From: Klebsiella huaxiensis | GTDB lineage: Bacteria; Pseudomonadota; Gammaproteobacteria; Enterobacterales; Enterobacteriaceae | Length of the DNA: 64,000 nucleotides | NCBI RefSeq assembly: GCF_003261575.2 | Contig: NZ_CP036175.1 | Coordinates: 3,286,001-3,350,000, forward strand | Reading direction: 5' to 3' | In this document: one piece after another, positions 1-8,150 of the stretch | Layout of the letters: each line of letters starts with the position of its first letter | Numbering within the stretch: the first letter of the stretch is position 1 | The notes under the pieces: model-generated | What the model was told of the DNA's origin: nothing | The model's input: the letters and a program-made list of their open reading frames with translations, nothing else | Database searches by the model: none | Position numbers and translations under genes: made by a program

Positions 1-2780
1 CCGGACGCCAGTACAAGCCGTTTGAGTTCTACGGCCATCCGCAGGCAGAACGCGTCATTGTGATCATGGGCTCGGCCATTGGTACCTGTGAAGAAGTGGT
101 TGAAGAATTGCTGAACCGTGGCGAAAAAGTCGGCGTGCTGAAAGTTCGTCTTTACCGCCCCTTCTCTGCCGCTCATTTGTTGGAAGTCCTGCCGGAAAGC
201 GCCCGCGCCGTGGCAGTACTGGACCGCACTAAGGAACCTGGGGCTCAGGCAGAACCGTTGTATCTCGACGTGATGACCGCTCTGGCGGAAGCCTTTAACC
301 GCGGCGAGCGCGAAACTCTGCCGCGCACAATTGGCGGTCGTTATGGACTGTCCTCCAAAGAGTTCGGCCCGGAGTGCGTGCTGGCGATTTTCAACGAACT
401 GAGCGCCGCCAAACCGAAACCGCGCTTTACCGTCGGAATCTATGACGACGTTACCAACCTTTCCCTGCCGCTGGTGGAAAATACCCTGCCGTCGGAAGCC
501 AAGCTGGAAGCGTTGTTCTACGGTCTCGGCAGCGACGGCAGCGTCTCGGCCACCAAAAATAATATCAAGATTATCGGCAACTCAACGCCGTGGTTCTCGC
601 AGGGCTATTTCGTCTATGACTCAAAAAAAGCCGGCGGCCTGACGGTTTCACACCTGCGCGTTAGCGAGAAACCGATTCGTTCTTCTTATCTGATTTCACA
701 GGCGGACTTCGTCGGCTGTCATCAGCTCCAGTTTATCGACAAGTATCAGATGGTCGAGCGTCTGAAGCCTGGCGGCATTTTCCTGCTCAACACACCTTAC
801 AGCGCTGATGAAGCCTGGTCGCGTCTGCCGCAGGAAGTGCAGGCGACGTTGAATCAGAAAAAAGCGCGGTTCTATATCGTCAATGCGGCAAAAATCGCCC
901 GCGAATGCAGCCTCGGCGCGCGTATTAACACCGTTATGCAGATGGCATTTTTCCACCTGACGCAAATCCTGCCGGGCGATAGCGCGCTGGCGGAGCTGCA
1001 GGGCGCTATTGCCAAAAGCTATAGCAGCAAAGGTCAGGAACTGGTCGAACGCAACTGGCAGGCGCTGGCGATGGCCCGCGAGTCGCTGGCAGAGGTGCCG
1101 TTACAGCCGGTCGACGGCAACAGCCCGAACCGCCCGCCGGTGGTGTCCGATGCCGCACCAGACTTTGTCAAAACGGTGACCGCCGCGATGCTGGCGGGGC
1201 TCGGTGATGCGCTGCCGGTTTCCGCTCTGCCACCGGACGGCACCTGGCCAATGGGCACCACTCGTTGGGAAAAACGCAATATTGCCGAAGAGATCCCAAT
1301 CTGGAAGGAAGAGCTTTGTACTCAGTGTAACCACTGCGTCGCCGCCTGCCCGCACTCGGCTATTCGCGCCAAAGTGGTCTCCCCGGAAGCGATGGAAAGC
1401 GCCCCGACCAGCCTGCACTCTCTGGATGTGAAATCTCGCGACATGCGCGGGCAGAAATATGTATTGCAGGTGGCGCCGGAAGATTGCACCGGTTGTAATC
1501 TCTGCGTCGAAGTGTGCCCGGCGAAAGACCGGCAAAACCCGGAAATCAAGGCCATCAATATGATGTCGCGCCTTGAGCACGTTGAAGAAGAGAAAGTGAA
1601 TTATGACTACTTCCTCAACCTGCCGGAAATTGACCGCAGCAAGCTGGAACGTATTGATATCCGAACATCGCAGCTGATTAGCCCGCTGTTCGAATACTCC
1701 GGGGCCTGCTCCGGCTGCGGCGAAACGCCGTATATCAAACTGCTGACCCAGCTTTACGGCGACCGGATGCTGATTGCCAACGCCACCGGTTGTTCATCAA
1801 TCTACGGCGGTAACCTCCCCTCTACGCCATATACCACGGATGCTAACGGCCGCGGCCCGGCGTGGGCGAACTCGCTGTTCGAGGATAACGCCGAATTTGG
1901 TTTGGGCTTCCGCCTTACCGTCAATCAGCATCGTCAGCGCGTGATGCGTCTGCTGTCAGAGTTTGCCGATAAGCTTCCGGCGGAGCTGAACGACGCGCTG
2001 CATGCAGAAGCAACGCCTGAGGTGCGCCGTGAACAGGTTGCCGAACTGCGTAAGGTTCTGGCAAATGAAGAGAGTGCCAAGGAACTGTTAACCGATGCCG
2101 ATGCGCTGGTGGAGAAATCTATCTGGCTGATCGGCGGCGACGGATGGGCCTACGATATTGGCTTTGGCGGGCTCGACCACGTGCTGAGCCTGACCGAAAA
2201 CGTCAATATTCTGGTGCTCGATACCCAGTGCTATTCCAACACCGGCGGCCAGGCCTCGAAGGCTACCCCACTGGGCGCAGTCACTAAGTTTGGTGAGCAC
2301 GGTAAGCGCAAAGCACGTAAAGATCTCGGCGTGAGCATGATGATGTACGGCCATGTCTACGTTGCACAGATTTCACTGGGTGCCCAGCTTAACCAGACGG
2401 TAAAAGCGATTCAGGAAGCAGAGGCTTATCCGGGACCGTCGCTGATTATCGCCTACAGCCCTTGCGAGGAGCACGGTTACGATTTGGCCTTGAGCCACGA
2501 TCAGATGCGTCAACTGACGGCCACCGGATTCTGGCCGCTGTACCGCTTCGACCCGCGTCGCGCCGATGAAGGCAAGCTCCCACTGGCGCTGGATTCTCGT
2601 CCACCGTCAGACGCGCTGGCAGAAACGTTGCTTAACGAGCAGCGCTTCCGTCGCCTGAATGCTCAGCAGCCGGAAGTGGCGGAGCAGTTGTGGAAGGATG
2701 CAACGAAAGATCTGCAAAAACGCTACGACTTCCTCGCGCAGCTGGCCGGTAAGGCTGAAAAACCAGCGACTGAAAGTTAA
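1..2780 (+). CDS. nifJ: Pyruvate:flavodoxin (ferredoxin) oxidoreductase, 5' end outside window
   Basis: Oxidises pyruvate with CoA to acetyl-CoA and CO2 and passes electrons to flavodoxin or ferredoxin in the cytoplasm. The frame is open from base 1, so the N-terminal part is missing; about 926 residues remain of a protein usually near 1170. Visible in order are the remaining catalytic domains, two 4Fe-4S motifs of ferredoxin type (CTQCNHCVAACP near 1316-1350 and CTGCNLCVEVCP near 1486-1520), and the C-terminal thiamine-pyrophosphate domain with CSGCGETP and NATGCSSIYGG. Homologue of E. coli YdbK and of NifJ. In E. coli it also lies beside micC and ompN, as here. It ends just before a hairpin shared with MicC. 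Whether it serves nitrogen fixation or general redox stress cannot be told from this window. Confidence 0.96.
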   Translation, partial: GRQYKPFEFYGHPQAERVIVIMGSAIGTCEEVVEELLNRGEKVGVLKVRLYRPFSAAHLLEVLPESARAVAVLDRTKEPGAQAEPLYLDVMTALAEAFNRGERETLPRTIGGRYGLSSKEFGPECVLAIFNELSAAKPKPRFTVGIYDDVTNLSLPLVENTLPSEAKLEALFYGLGSDGSVSATKNNIKIIGNSTPWFSQGYFVYDSKKAGGLTVSHLRVSEKPIRSSYLISQADFVGCHQLQFIDKYQMVERLKPGGIFLLNTPYSADEAWSRLPQEVQATLNQKKARFYIVNAAKIARECSLGARINTVMQMAFFHLTQILPGDSALAELQGAIAKSYSSKGQELVERNWQALAMARESLAEVPLQPVDGNSPNRPPVVSDAAPDFVKTVTAAMLAGLGDALPVSALPPDGTWPMGTTRWEKRNIAEEIPIWKEELCTQCNHCVAACPHSAIRAKVVSPEAMESAPTSLHSLDVKSRDMRGQKYVLQVAPEDCTGCNLCVEVCPAKDRQNPEIKAINMMSRLEHVEEEKVNYDYFLNLPEIDRSKLERIDIRTSQLISPLFEYSGACSGCGETPYIKLLTQLYGDRMLIANATGCSSIYGGNLPSTPYTTDANGRGPAWANSLFEDNAEFGLGFRLTVNQHRQRVMRLLSEFADKLPAELNDALHAEATPEVRREQVAELRKVLANEESAKELLTDADALVEKSIWLIGGDGWAYDIGFGGLDHVLSLTENVNILVLDTQCYSNTGGQASKATPLGAVTKFGEHGKRKARKDLGVSMMMYGHVYVAQISLGAQLNQTVKAIQEAEAYPGPSLIIAYSPCEEHGYDLALSHDQMRQLTATGFWPLYRFDPRRADEGKLPLALDSRPPSDALAETLLNEQRFRRLNAQQPEVAEQLWKDATKDLQKRYDFLAQLAGKAEKPATES

Positions 2781-2804
2781 ACCGCAGGCGTTTTTTCAGC
2801 ATAT

Positions 2805-2836
2805 AAAAAAAGCCCGAATATCAATTCGGGCTTGTC
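2805..2836. terminator. Bidirectional hairpin after nifJ and at the MicC 3' end
   Basis: Inverted repeat AGCCCGAA-TATCAA-TTCGGGCT. On the minus strand it is followed by seven T residues and ends MicC. On the plus strand it lies about 30 bases after the nifJ stop, with a weaker T tract. Confidence 0.8.
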
Positions 2837-2914
2837 ATTTAACCGACCAATAAAAACCATTCTCAGGAACGGACGGCAGCAAAAAAATTTTGGATGACAA
2901 TAAAGGCATATAAC
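2805..2914 (-). ncRNA. micC: MicC small RNA
   Basis: Read on the minus strand, the 5' end is GTTATATGCCTTTATTGTC, which matches from memory the 5' end of E. coli MicC. The 3' end is a GACAAGCCCGAA...TTCGGGCTTTTTTT intrinsic terminator, also as in MicC. The length of about 110 nt and the position between nifJ (ydbK) and ompN, antisense to both, are the same as in E. coli. MicC is an Hfq-dependent RNA that represses ompC translation through its 5' end. The middle differs from E. coli, as expected for a non-pairing region. Confidence 0.9.
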
Positions 2915-3134
2915 GGGCGGATAATACGACATTAAAATTGGCGTGTATAATTTTTATTTTATATGTTTTCAATAAAAGCATTCACTATAATTATCATCAT
3001 TTCATTAGTATTATTTGTTTTAGATTTTACTTATATCGTAACAATTGATACTTACCATATATTAATTCGCTCCTTTAGCATGAGTTCACTTCCCTTGAGG
3101 AAGCTAAAACAAAAACAGCTAAAGGATTGTCTAA
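2915..3134 (+). promoter_or_regulatory. AT-rich promoter and leader region of the ompN-type porin
   Basis: About 220 bases of strongly AT-rich DNA between micC and the porin start, without an ORF that looks real. A small inverted repeat (CTTCC-CTTGA-GGAAG) lies near 3088-3103 just ahead of the ribosome site AAAGGA. The minus-strand promoter of micC must also lie here. No specific operator could be identified by eye. Confidence 0.4.
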
Positions 3135-4241
3135 ATGAAAAGAAAAGTACTGGCCCTCGTTATCCCGGCATTATTAGCTGCTGGCGCTGCTCATTCCGCT
3201 GAGATTTATAATAAAGACGGAAATAAACTGGACCTCTATGGCAAGGTAGACGGTCTGCATTATTTCTCTGATGACTCTTCTAAAAATGGCGATCAGTCTT
3301 ACGTTCGTCTTGGCTTCAAAGGCGAAACCCAGATTAACGATCAACTGACCGGTTACGGCCAATGGGAATACAACGTCCAGGCGAACAACACCGAAGGGGC
3401 TGACAACCAGTCCTGGACCCGTCTGGCGTTTGCTGGTCTGAAATTCGCTAACTACGGTTCATTCGATTACGGCCGTAACTATGGCGTGCTGTACGACGTA
3501 GAAGGCTGGACCGATATGCTGCCAGAGTTCGGTGGCGACTCCTACTCTCAGGCTGACAACTTCATGGCTGGTCGCGCCAACGGCGTAGCAACCTACCGTA
3601 ACAATGACTTCTTCGGTCTGGTTAACGGTCTGAACTTCGCCCTGCAGTATCAGGGTAAAAACGAAAACGCCGGTAGCGGCGAAGGCACCAACAACGGCGA
3701 CCGCAGCGTGCGCAACGCGAATGGCGACGGCTTTGGTCTGTCTACTTCTTATGATTTCGGTATGGGTATCAGCGCCGCTGCTGCTTACACCTCTTCTGAC
3801 CGCACCAACGATCAGATGACCCAGACCACTGCCGGCGGCGACAAAGCTGAAGCATGGACGACAGGCCTGAAATATGATGCCAACAATATCTATCTGGCAA
3901 CCATGTATTCAGAAACTCGCAACATGACTCCGTATGGCAACGGTAACGGCGTCGCGAACAAAACCCAGAACTTCGAAGTGACCGCTCAGTATCAGTTCGA
4001 CTTCGGCCTGCGCCCGGCTGTTTCTTTCCTGATGTCTAAAGGTAAAGACCTGAGCAATACCGATGGCGACAAAGACCTGGTGAAATATGCTGATGTCGGT
4101 GCAACCTATTACTTCAACCGTAATATGTCTACCTACGTTGATTACAAAATCAACCTGCTGGACGAAGACGACAGCTTCTATTCTAACAGAGGCATTTCTA
4201 CTGATGACGTTGTAGCATTGGGCCTGGTTTACCAGTTCTAA
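3135..4241 (+). CDS. ompN: Outer-membrane porin of the OmpC/OmpF family, OmpN type (OmpK37-like)
   Basis: Trimeric general diffusion porin of the outer membrane. The 368-residue product begins with a clear signal peptide (MKRKVLALVIPALLAAGAAHS, then AEIYNKDGN) and ends in VYQF with the terminal phenylalanine typical of beta-barrel proteins. The usual family blocks are present: KLDLYGKVDGLHYFSDD near the N terminus, the loop-3 constriction segment with PEFGGDSY, and the C-terminal strand DDVVALGLVYQF. It follows nifJ and micC as ompN does in E. coli; K. pneumoniae OmpK37 is the equivalent. The start ATG has AAAGGA upstream. Porins of this type affect antibiotic permeability, but this copy is usually weakly expressed in its family. 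Confidence 0.93.
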   Translation: MKRKVLALVIPALLAAGAAHSAEIYNKDGNKLDLYGKVDGLHYFSDDSSKNGDQSYVRLGFKGETQINDQLTGYGQWEYNVQANNTEGADNQSWTRLAFAGLKFANYGSFDYGRNYGVLYDVEGWTDMLPEFGGDSYSQADNFMAGRANGVATYRNNDFFGLVNGLNFALQYQGKNENAGSGEGTNNGDRSVRNANGDGFGLSTSYDFGMGISAAAAYTSSDRTNDQMTQTTAGGDKAEAWTTGLKYDANNIYLATMYSETRNMTPYGNGNGVANKTQNFEVTAQYQFDFGLRPAVSFLMSKGKDLSNTDGDKDLVKYADVGATYYFNRNMSTYVDYKINLLDEDDSFYSNRGISTDDVVALGLVYQF

Positions 4242-4248
4242 TGTTAAG

Positions 4249-4268
4249 GCCCGCTGGTAACGGCGGGC
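4249..4268 (+). terminator. Probable terminator after ompN
   Basis: GCCCGCTGGTAACGGCGGGC hairpin eight bases after the porin stop, followed by a pyrimidine-rich but not pure T tract. Confidence 0.55.
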
Positions 4269-4396
4269 TCTCTCCTACTCTTACTCCTTCAACAGCCTCA
4301 GTCAAATCAAAACAATATATCTAATGCCTTAAAATAGTCGTCCGATGAATGATATATTGCTATCAAGAACTGCCGTAGCCGTAGAGGACACCCATT

Positions 4397-4609
4397 ATGA
4401 ATCATCAGCCCGTAAAATCTTCCCGAATCACCTCCGTCGCCTATGACGAGTCCTCCGGTATTCTTGAAATACGCTTTCGCGATAACCAAACGCTGCAGTA
4501 TATCGGTGTCCCGCCGCGTATTTATCGTAATTTCCTGCAAGTTGTTTCTAAAGGTCGTTTTTACGATGGCGTCATAAAAGGTAAATTTACCGAACGCCGC
4601 TGCGCCTGA
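4397..4609 (+). CDS. KTSC domain small protein
   Basis: 70-residue soluble protein (starts MNHQPVKSSRITSVAYDES) made almost wholly of a KTSC domain: the SSRI..VAYD..SG.LEIRF start, the YIGVPPRIYRNFL core and the C-terminal KG.FY...IKGKF segment are all present. The domain is common in enterobacteria and phages; its biochemical role is not established, though links to nucleic-acid-related proteins are known. It is monocistronic between ompN and uspF. Confidence 0.82.
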   Translation: MNHQPVKSSRITSVAYDESSGILEIRFRDNQTLQYIGVPPRIYRNFLQVVSKGRFYDGVIKGKFTERRCA

Positions 4610-4691
4610 TAGTAAAAGTGTGATTGTGGTCAATGTACAATAATTGCCTGGATGGCCTACACTTTTAGTGGTTACTTAAACAGGAGGTTTT

Positions 4692-5126
4692 ATGAACAGA
4701 ATGATTCTTGTGCCCATCGATATTTCCGATACAGAATTAACTGACCGCGTTATCAAGCATGTTGAAGCAGAAGCCAGAATCGATGATGCCGAGGTGCATT
4801 TCCTGACCGTCATTCCCTCCCTGCCCTATTACGCTTCGCTGGGAATGGCCTACACCGCTGAGCTACCTGCGATGGATGAACTGAAAGCGGAATCTGAATC
4901 GCGGCTGAAGGAAATTGTGAGTAAGTTTAATATCCCGGAAGACCGCATCCATTTCCACATTACGGAAGGTTCGCCGAAGGATAAAATCCTCGCGATGGCG
5001 AAATCGCTACCCGCAGACCTGGTGATTATTTCATCGCATCGCCCGGATATTACGACCTATCTGCTGGGTTCTAACGCTGCCGCTGTCGTGCGCCACGCCG
5101 AGTGTTCGGTGCTGGTCGTGCGTTAA
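4692..5126 (+). CDS. uspF: Universal stress protein F
   Basis: 144-residue single-domain universal stress protein (starts MNRMILVPIDISDTELTDRV). The Usp fold signals are visible: N-terminal ILVPIDIS strand, a DLVIISSHRPD stretch and the C-terminal nucleotide-binding motif GSNAAAVVRHAECSVLVVR. E. coli UspF (YnaF) has the same length and nearly the same sequence and also lies next to ompN and the ttcA region. The start has an AGGAGG site. Usp proteins of this subgroup bind ATP and affect adhesion and survival; the exact role is not shown by sequence. Confidence 0.93.
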   Translation: MNRMILVPIDISDTELTDRVIKHVEAEARIDDAEVHFLTVIPSLPYYASLGMAYTAELPAMDELKAESESRLKEIVSKFNIPEDRIHFHITEGSPKDKILAMAKSLPADLVIISSHRPDITTYLLGSNAAAVVRHAECSVLVVR

Positions 5127-5133
5127 CCCTCTT

Positions 5134-5160
5134 AGCCCGCCATCGTGCGGGCTTTTTGTC
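5134..5160 (+). terminator. Intrinsic terminator of uspF
   Basis: AGCCCGCCATCGTGCGGGCT hairpin followed by TTTTTGTCTTT, eight bases after the uspF stop. Confidence 0.85.
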
Positions 5161-5315
5161 TTTCCCCTCAGGGGTATTTAACCTTAAATGTGCTGACATT
5201 CCCCTCGCTAATCCGTACCATACACGCCACATGCTACGCACCAGCAAAAAACCGATAGAATGCTGGCAGAACGCGTGCTCTTCTGATGCCACAATATGAA
5301 TTGAGCCACTATTAA

Positions 5316-6251
5316 ATGCTGCAAAATCAAGAAATTAGCAAGAAAGAAAAATACAACATCGACAAGCTGCAAAAGCGCCTGCGTCGCAACGTCGGTGAGG
5401 CAATCGCCGATTTCAATATGATTGAAGAAGGCGACCGTATTATGGTCTGCCTTTCCGGTGGCAAAGACAGTTACACCATGCTGGAAATCCTGCGTAATCT
5501 GCAAAGAAGCGCGCCGATTTCCTTCTCGCTGGTCGCGGTAAACCTCGATCAAAAACAGCCGGGCTTCCCGGCACATATCCTGCCGGAATATCTTGAGCAG
5601 TTGGGTGTTGAATACAAAATTGTTGAAGAGAACACCTACGGCATCGTTAAAGAAAAAATCCCGGAAGGTAAAACCACCTGCTCGCTGTGCTCGCGCCTGC
5701 GCCGCGGCATTCTTTATCGTACTGCCACTGAGCTGGGCGCGACCAAAATCGCCCTGGGTCACCACCGCGACGACATCTTACAAACGCTGTTCCTCAATAT
5801 GTTCTACGGTGGGAAGATGAAAGGCATGCCGCCGAAGCTGATGAGCGATGACGGCAAGCATATCGTTATCCGCCCGCTGGCCTATTGCCGCGAAAAAGAT
5901 ATCGAGCGCTTCTCTCAGGCGAAAGAGTTCCCGATCATTCCGTGTAACCTGTGCGGCTCGCAGCCTAACCTTCAGCGTCAGGTGATTGGCGATATGCTAC
6001 GCGACTGGGATAAACGCTATCCGGGACGCATCGAAACGATGTTCAGCGCGATGCAAAACGTGGTGCCATCTCACCTCAGCGATACCAACCTTTTCGACTT
6101 TAAAGGGATTAACCACGGTTCAGCGGTGGTTGACGGCGGCGATCTGGCATTCGATCGCGAAGAGATCCCAATGCAGCCTGCGGGCTGGCAACCGGAAGAA
6201 GACGAAGCACAGCTCGATGAGCTGCGTCTGAACGTAGTGGAAGTTAAATAA
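5316..6251 (+). CDS. ttcA: tRNA 2-thiocytidine biosynthesis protein TtcA
   Basis: Thiolates cytidine 32 of certain tRNAs using ATP and an iron-sulfur cluster. The 311-residue length equals E. coli TtcA. The PP-loop SGGKDS (near residue 47) binds ATP. The cluster/sulfur cysteines are in TTCSLCSRLRRG and IIPCNLCGSQ, and GHHRDD is the family's middle motif. In E. coli the ttcA gene is the attachment site of the Rac prophage; here the gene is intact and no prophage is adjacent. It converges with dbpA across a strong hairpin. Confidence 0.97.
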   Translation: MLQNQEISKKEKYNIDKLQKRLRRNVGEAIADFNMIEEGDRIMVCLSGGKDSYTMLEILRNLQRSAPISFSLVAVNLDQKQPGFPAHILPEYLEQLGVEYKIVEENTYGIVKEKIPEGKTTCSLCSRLRRGILYRTATELGATKIALGHHRDDILQTLFLNMFYGGKMKGMPPKLMSDDGKHIVIRPLAYCREKDIERFSQAKEFPIIPCNLCGSQPNLQRQVIGDMLRDWDKRYPGRIETMFSAMQNVVPSHLSDTNLFDFKGINHGSAVVDGGDLAFDREEIPMQPAGWQPEEDEAQLDELRLNVVEVK

Positions 6252-6257
6252 CGACGA

Positions 6258-6283
6258 GCGTCTCAGGCCACAGCCTGAGACGC
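6258..6283. terminator. Bidirectional terminator between ttcA and dbpA
   Basis: Perfect 10-11 bp stem GCGTCTCAGG...CCTGAGACGC seven bases after the ttcA stop and a few bases before the dbpA stop, followed by GTTTT on the plus strand. Confidence 0.7.
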
Positions 6284-6294
6284 GTTTTCAACGC

Positions 6295-7668
6295 TTATTT
6301 CAACAAACGAACCCGGCAGGCTTTACCTTTGATTTTACCGTTTTGCAGTTGCTTAAACGCCTTATGCGCCACGCCCTGACGAACGGCAACGTAAACATGA
6401 GCCGGATGGACGTTGATTTTACCGATGTCCGCACCATCAAGACCGATATCACCCGTTAGCGCTCCCAACACATCGCCCGCGCGCATCTTGGCCTTTTTGC
6501 CACCATCAATACACAACGTCGCCATTTCCGCCTGTAGCGGCACAATATTGCTCGTTGCCGGACCGTTCATCCAGTTCAGCTTTATTTGCAGCATTTCTGC
6601 GAGAATATTCGCGCGCTGCGCCTCTTCCGGCGCGCAGAGGCTGATTGCCAGGCCACTTTCACCGGCACGGGCAGTACGACCAATGCGATGCACGTGAACT
6701 TCCGGGTCCCAGGCCAGTTCGTAGTTCACCACCAGCTCCAGCGACTTGATATCTAATCCGCGAGCGGCAACATCTGTCGCCACCAGCACGCGCGAGCTGC
6801 CGTTGGCAAAGCGCACCAGCGTCTGGTCACGATCGCGCTGTTCAAGATCGCCATGCAGCGACAATGCGCTTTGTCCGGCAGCGTTCAGGGAATCGCAAAC
6901 GGCCTGGCAATCTTTTTTAGTGTTACAGAACACCACGCATGAGGCGGGCTGATGCTGACTCAGTAGCTTTTGTAGTAGTGCGATTTTACCGTGTTGCGAA
7001 GTTTCAAAGAACTGTTGTTCGATAGCCGGAATGGCATCAACAGCATCAATTTCAATGGTCTGCGGATTGTTCTGTACACGACCGCTAATCGCCGCGATAG
7101 CTTGCGGCCAGGTGGCAGAAAACAGCAGCGTCTGGCGCGAAGCCGGAGCATAGCGGATCACTTCGTCAATGGCGTCGCTAAACCCCATATCCAGCATGCG
7201 GTCTGCCTCATCCATCACCAGCGTTTGCAGGGCATCCAGCGACACGGTGCCTTTTTGCAGGTGATCGAGTAAACGCCCCGGTGTGGCAACGATAATATGC
7301 GGCGCATGCTGTAGCGAATCACGCTGCGCGCCAAAAGGCTGCCCGCCGCACAAGGTTAAAATTTTAATATTTGGCAGGAAACGTGCCAGACGGCGCAGTT
7401 CACCTGCGACCTGATCCGCCAGTTCACGCGTCGGGCACAGCACCAACGACTGCGTCAGGAACAGCGATGCATCAACGTGCTGGAGTAATCCGAGGCCAAA
7501 TGCCGCCGTTTTTCCGCTGCCGGTTTTCGCCTGCACGCGCACATCTTTACCGGCCAAAATCGCGGGCAAAGCCGCCGCCTGAACCGGAGTCATCGAGAGA
7601 TATCCCAGTTCATTCAGGTTATCTAGCTGGGCGGCGGGCAAAACATTCAGAGTAGAAAAAGCGGTCAC
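6295..7668 (-). CDS. dbpA: ATP-dependent RNA helicase DbpA
   Basis: DEAD-box helicase that acts in 50S ribosome assembly and is stimulated by hairpin 92 of 23S rRNA. Motifs in order: AKTGSGKT (motif I), PTRELA, TPGRLLDHL, DEAD (VMDEADRMLD), SAT, then ARGLDIK and HRIGRTAR in the second RecA domain. The C terminus carries the RNA-binding domain (GDIGLDGADIGKI...VYVAVR). I take the GTG at 7668 (V-TAFSTLNV) because it gives 457 residues, the E. coli length, and aligns with the E. coli N terminus; the in-frame ATGs upstream would add non-conserved residues. Confidence 0.95.
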   Translation of the reverse strand: MTAFSTLNVLPAAQLDNLNELGYLSMTPVQAAALPAILAGKDVRVQAKTGSGKTAAFGLGLLQHVDASLFLTQSLVLCPTRELADQVAGELRRLARFLPNIKILTLCGGQPFGAQRDSLQHAPHIIVATPGRLLDHLQKGTVSLDALQTLVMDEADRMLDMGFSDAIDEVIRYAPASRQTLLFSATWPQAIAAISGRVQNNPQTIEIDAVDAIPAIEQQFFETSQHGKIALLQKLLSQHQPASCVVFCNTKKDCQAVCDSLNAAGQSALSLHGDLEQRDRDQTLVRFANGSSRVLVATDVAARGLDIKSLELVVNYELAWDPEVHVHRIGRTARAGESGLAISLCAPEEAQRANILAEMLQIKLNWMNGPATSNIVPLQAEMATLCIDGGKKAKMRAGDVLGALTGDIGLDGADIGKINVHPAHVYVAVRQGVAHKAFKQLQNGKIKGKACRVRLLK

Positions 7669-7687
7669 AATTATTTCTCGCATTACA

Positions 7688-7873
7688 TTAAAGGGCGGAC
7701 AATCTGCTGGCGCGTATCCTCGCAGATCTCCGCTTCCGATGCGACAATTTAATCGGTTCATCATCAGGCGGAGGATCAGGTAACGGATGCGGTCGCGGTC
7801 TGGGATCGGGCACCGGAACCGGATCGTTAGGTTCAGGTGAGATAGGTATTGAGTTCAGTGGCTGATAACGCAT
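7688..7873 (-). CDS. Small proline-rich protein of unknown function
   Basis: 61 codons beginning MRYQPLNSIPISPEPNDP. A run of alternating Pro/Asp/Arg dipeptides follows (DPVPVPDPRPRPHPLPDPPP), then a basic tail with KLSHRKRRSARIR. There is a good ribosome site, GGGAG six bases before the ATG. It ends about 20 bases before the dbpA start, so the two may share a transcript. No signal peptide or membrane segment. I do not recognise a function; repeat-like composition means a chance ORF is possible, but the ribosome site and position argue for a real gene. Confidence 0.5.
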   Translation of the reverse strand: MRYQPLNSIPISPEPNDPVPVPDPRPRPHPLPDPPPDDEPIKLSHRKRRSARIRASRLSAL

Positions 7874-7933
7874 ATTGACTCCCGGTTATGGGCGGGTACA
7901 CCAATTAAGCGTAGAAGCTGACAAACAGAGCGC

Positions 7934-8055
7934 AAAAAAAAGCCGACTCATTAAAGTCGGCGTCGTACGAATCAATTGTGCTATGCAGTAATTCAAAAAA
8001 GGAAGTAAGACAATATGGAGCGCAACGCCCATCGCTTGACGTTGCATTCACCTGC
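7934..8055 (-). ncRNA. fnrS: FnrS small RNA
   Basis: Read on the minus strand the sequence begins GCAGGTGAATGCAACGTCAA and ends with GCCGACTTTAATGAGTCGGC followed by eight T residues. From memory this is nearly identical to E. coli FnrS over its whole 122 nt, and it has the same position between zntB (ydaN) and dbpA. FnrS is an Hfq-binding RNA induced without oxygen by FNR that represses many aerobic-metabolism mRNAs. Its intrinsic terminator is included in the interval. Confidence 0.95.
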
Positions 8056-8090
8056 GAGAGAGATATTGCCCTGAATGGGTAGGTGGTTTA

Positions 8091-8104
8091 TTGATTTCGC
8101 TCAA
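8091..8104 (-). promoter_or_regulatory. FNR-type binding site of fnrS
   Basis: TTGATTTCGCTCAA fits the FNR consensus TTGAT-N4-ATCAA with one mismatch. Its centre is about 42 bases upstream of the deduced FnrS 5' end, the standard position for FNR activation. Confidence 0.82.
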
Positions 8105-8150
8105 ACATTGCCGGGTTTTCACCATCATCATTATGAAAAAAGGCGATTCT

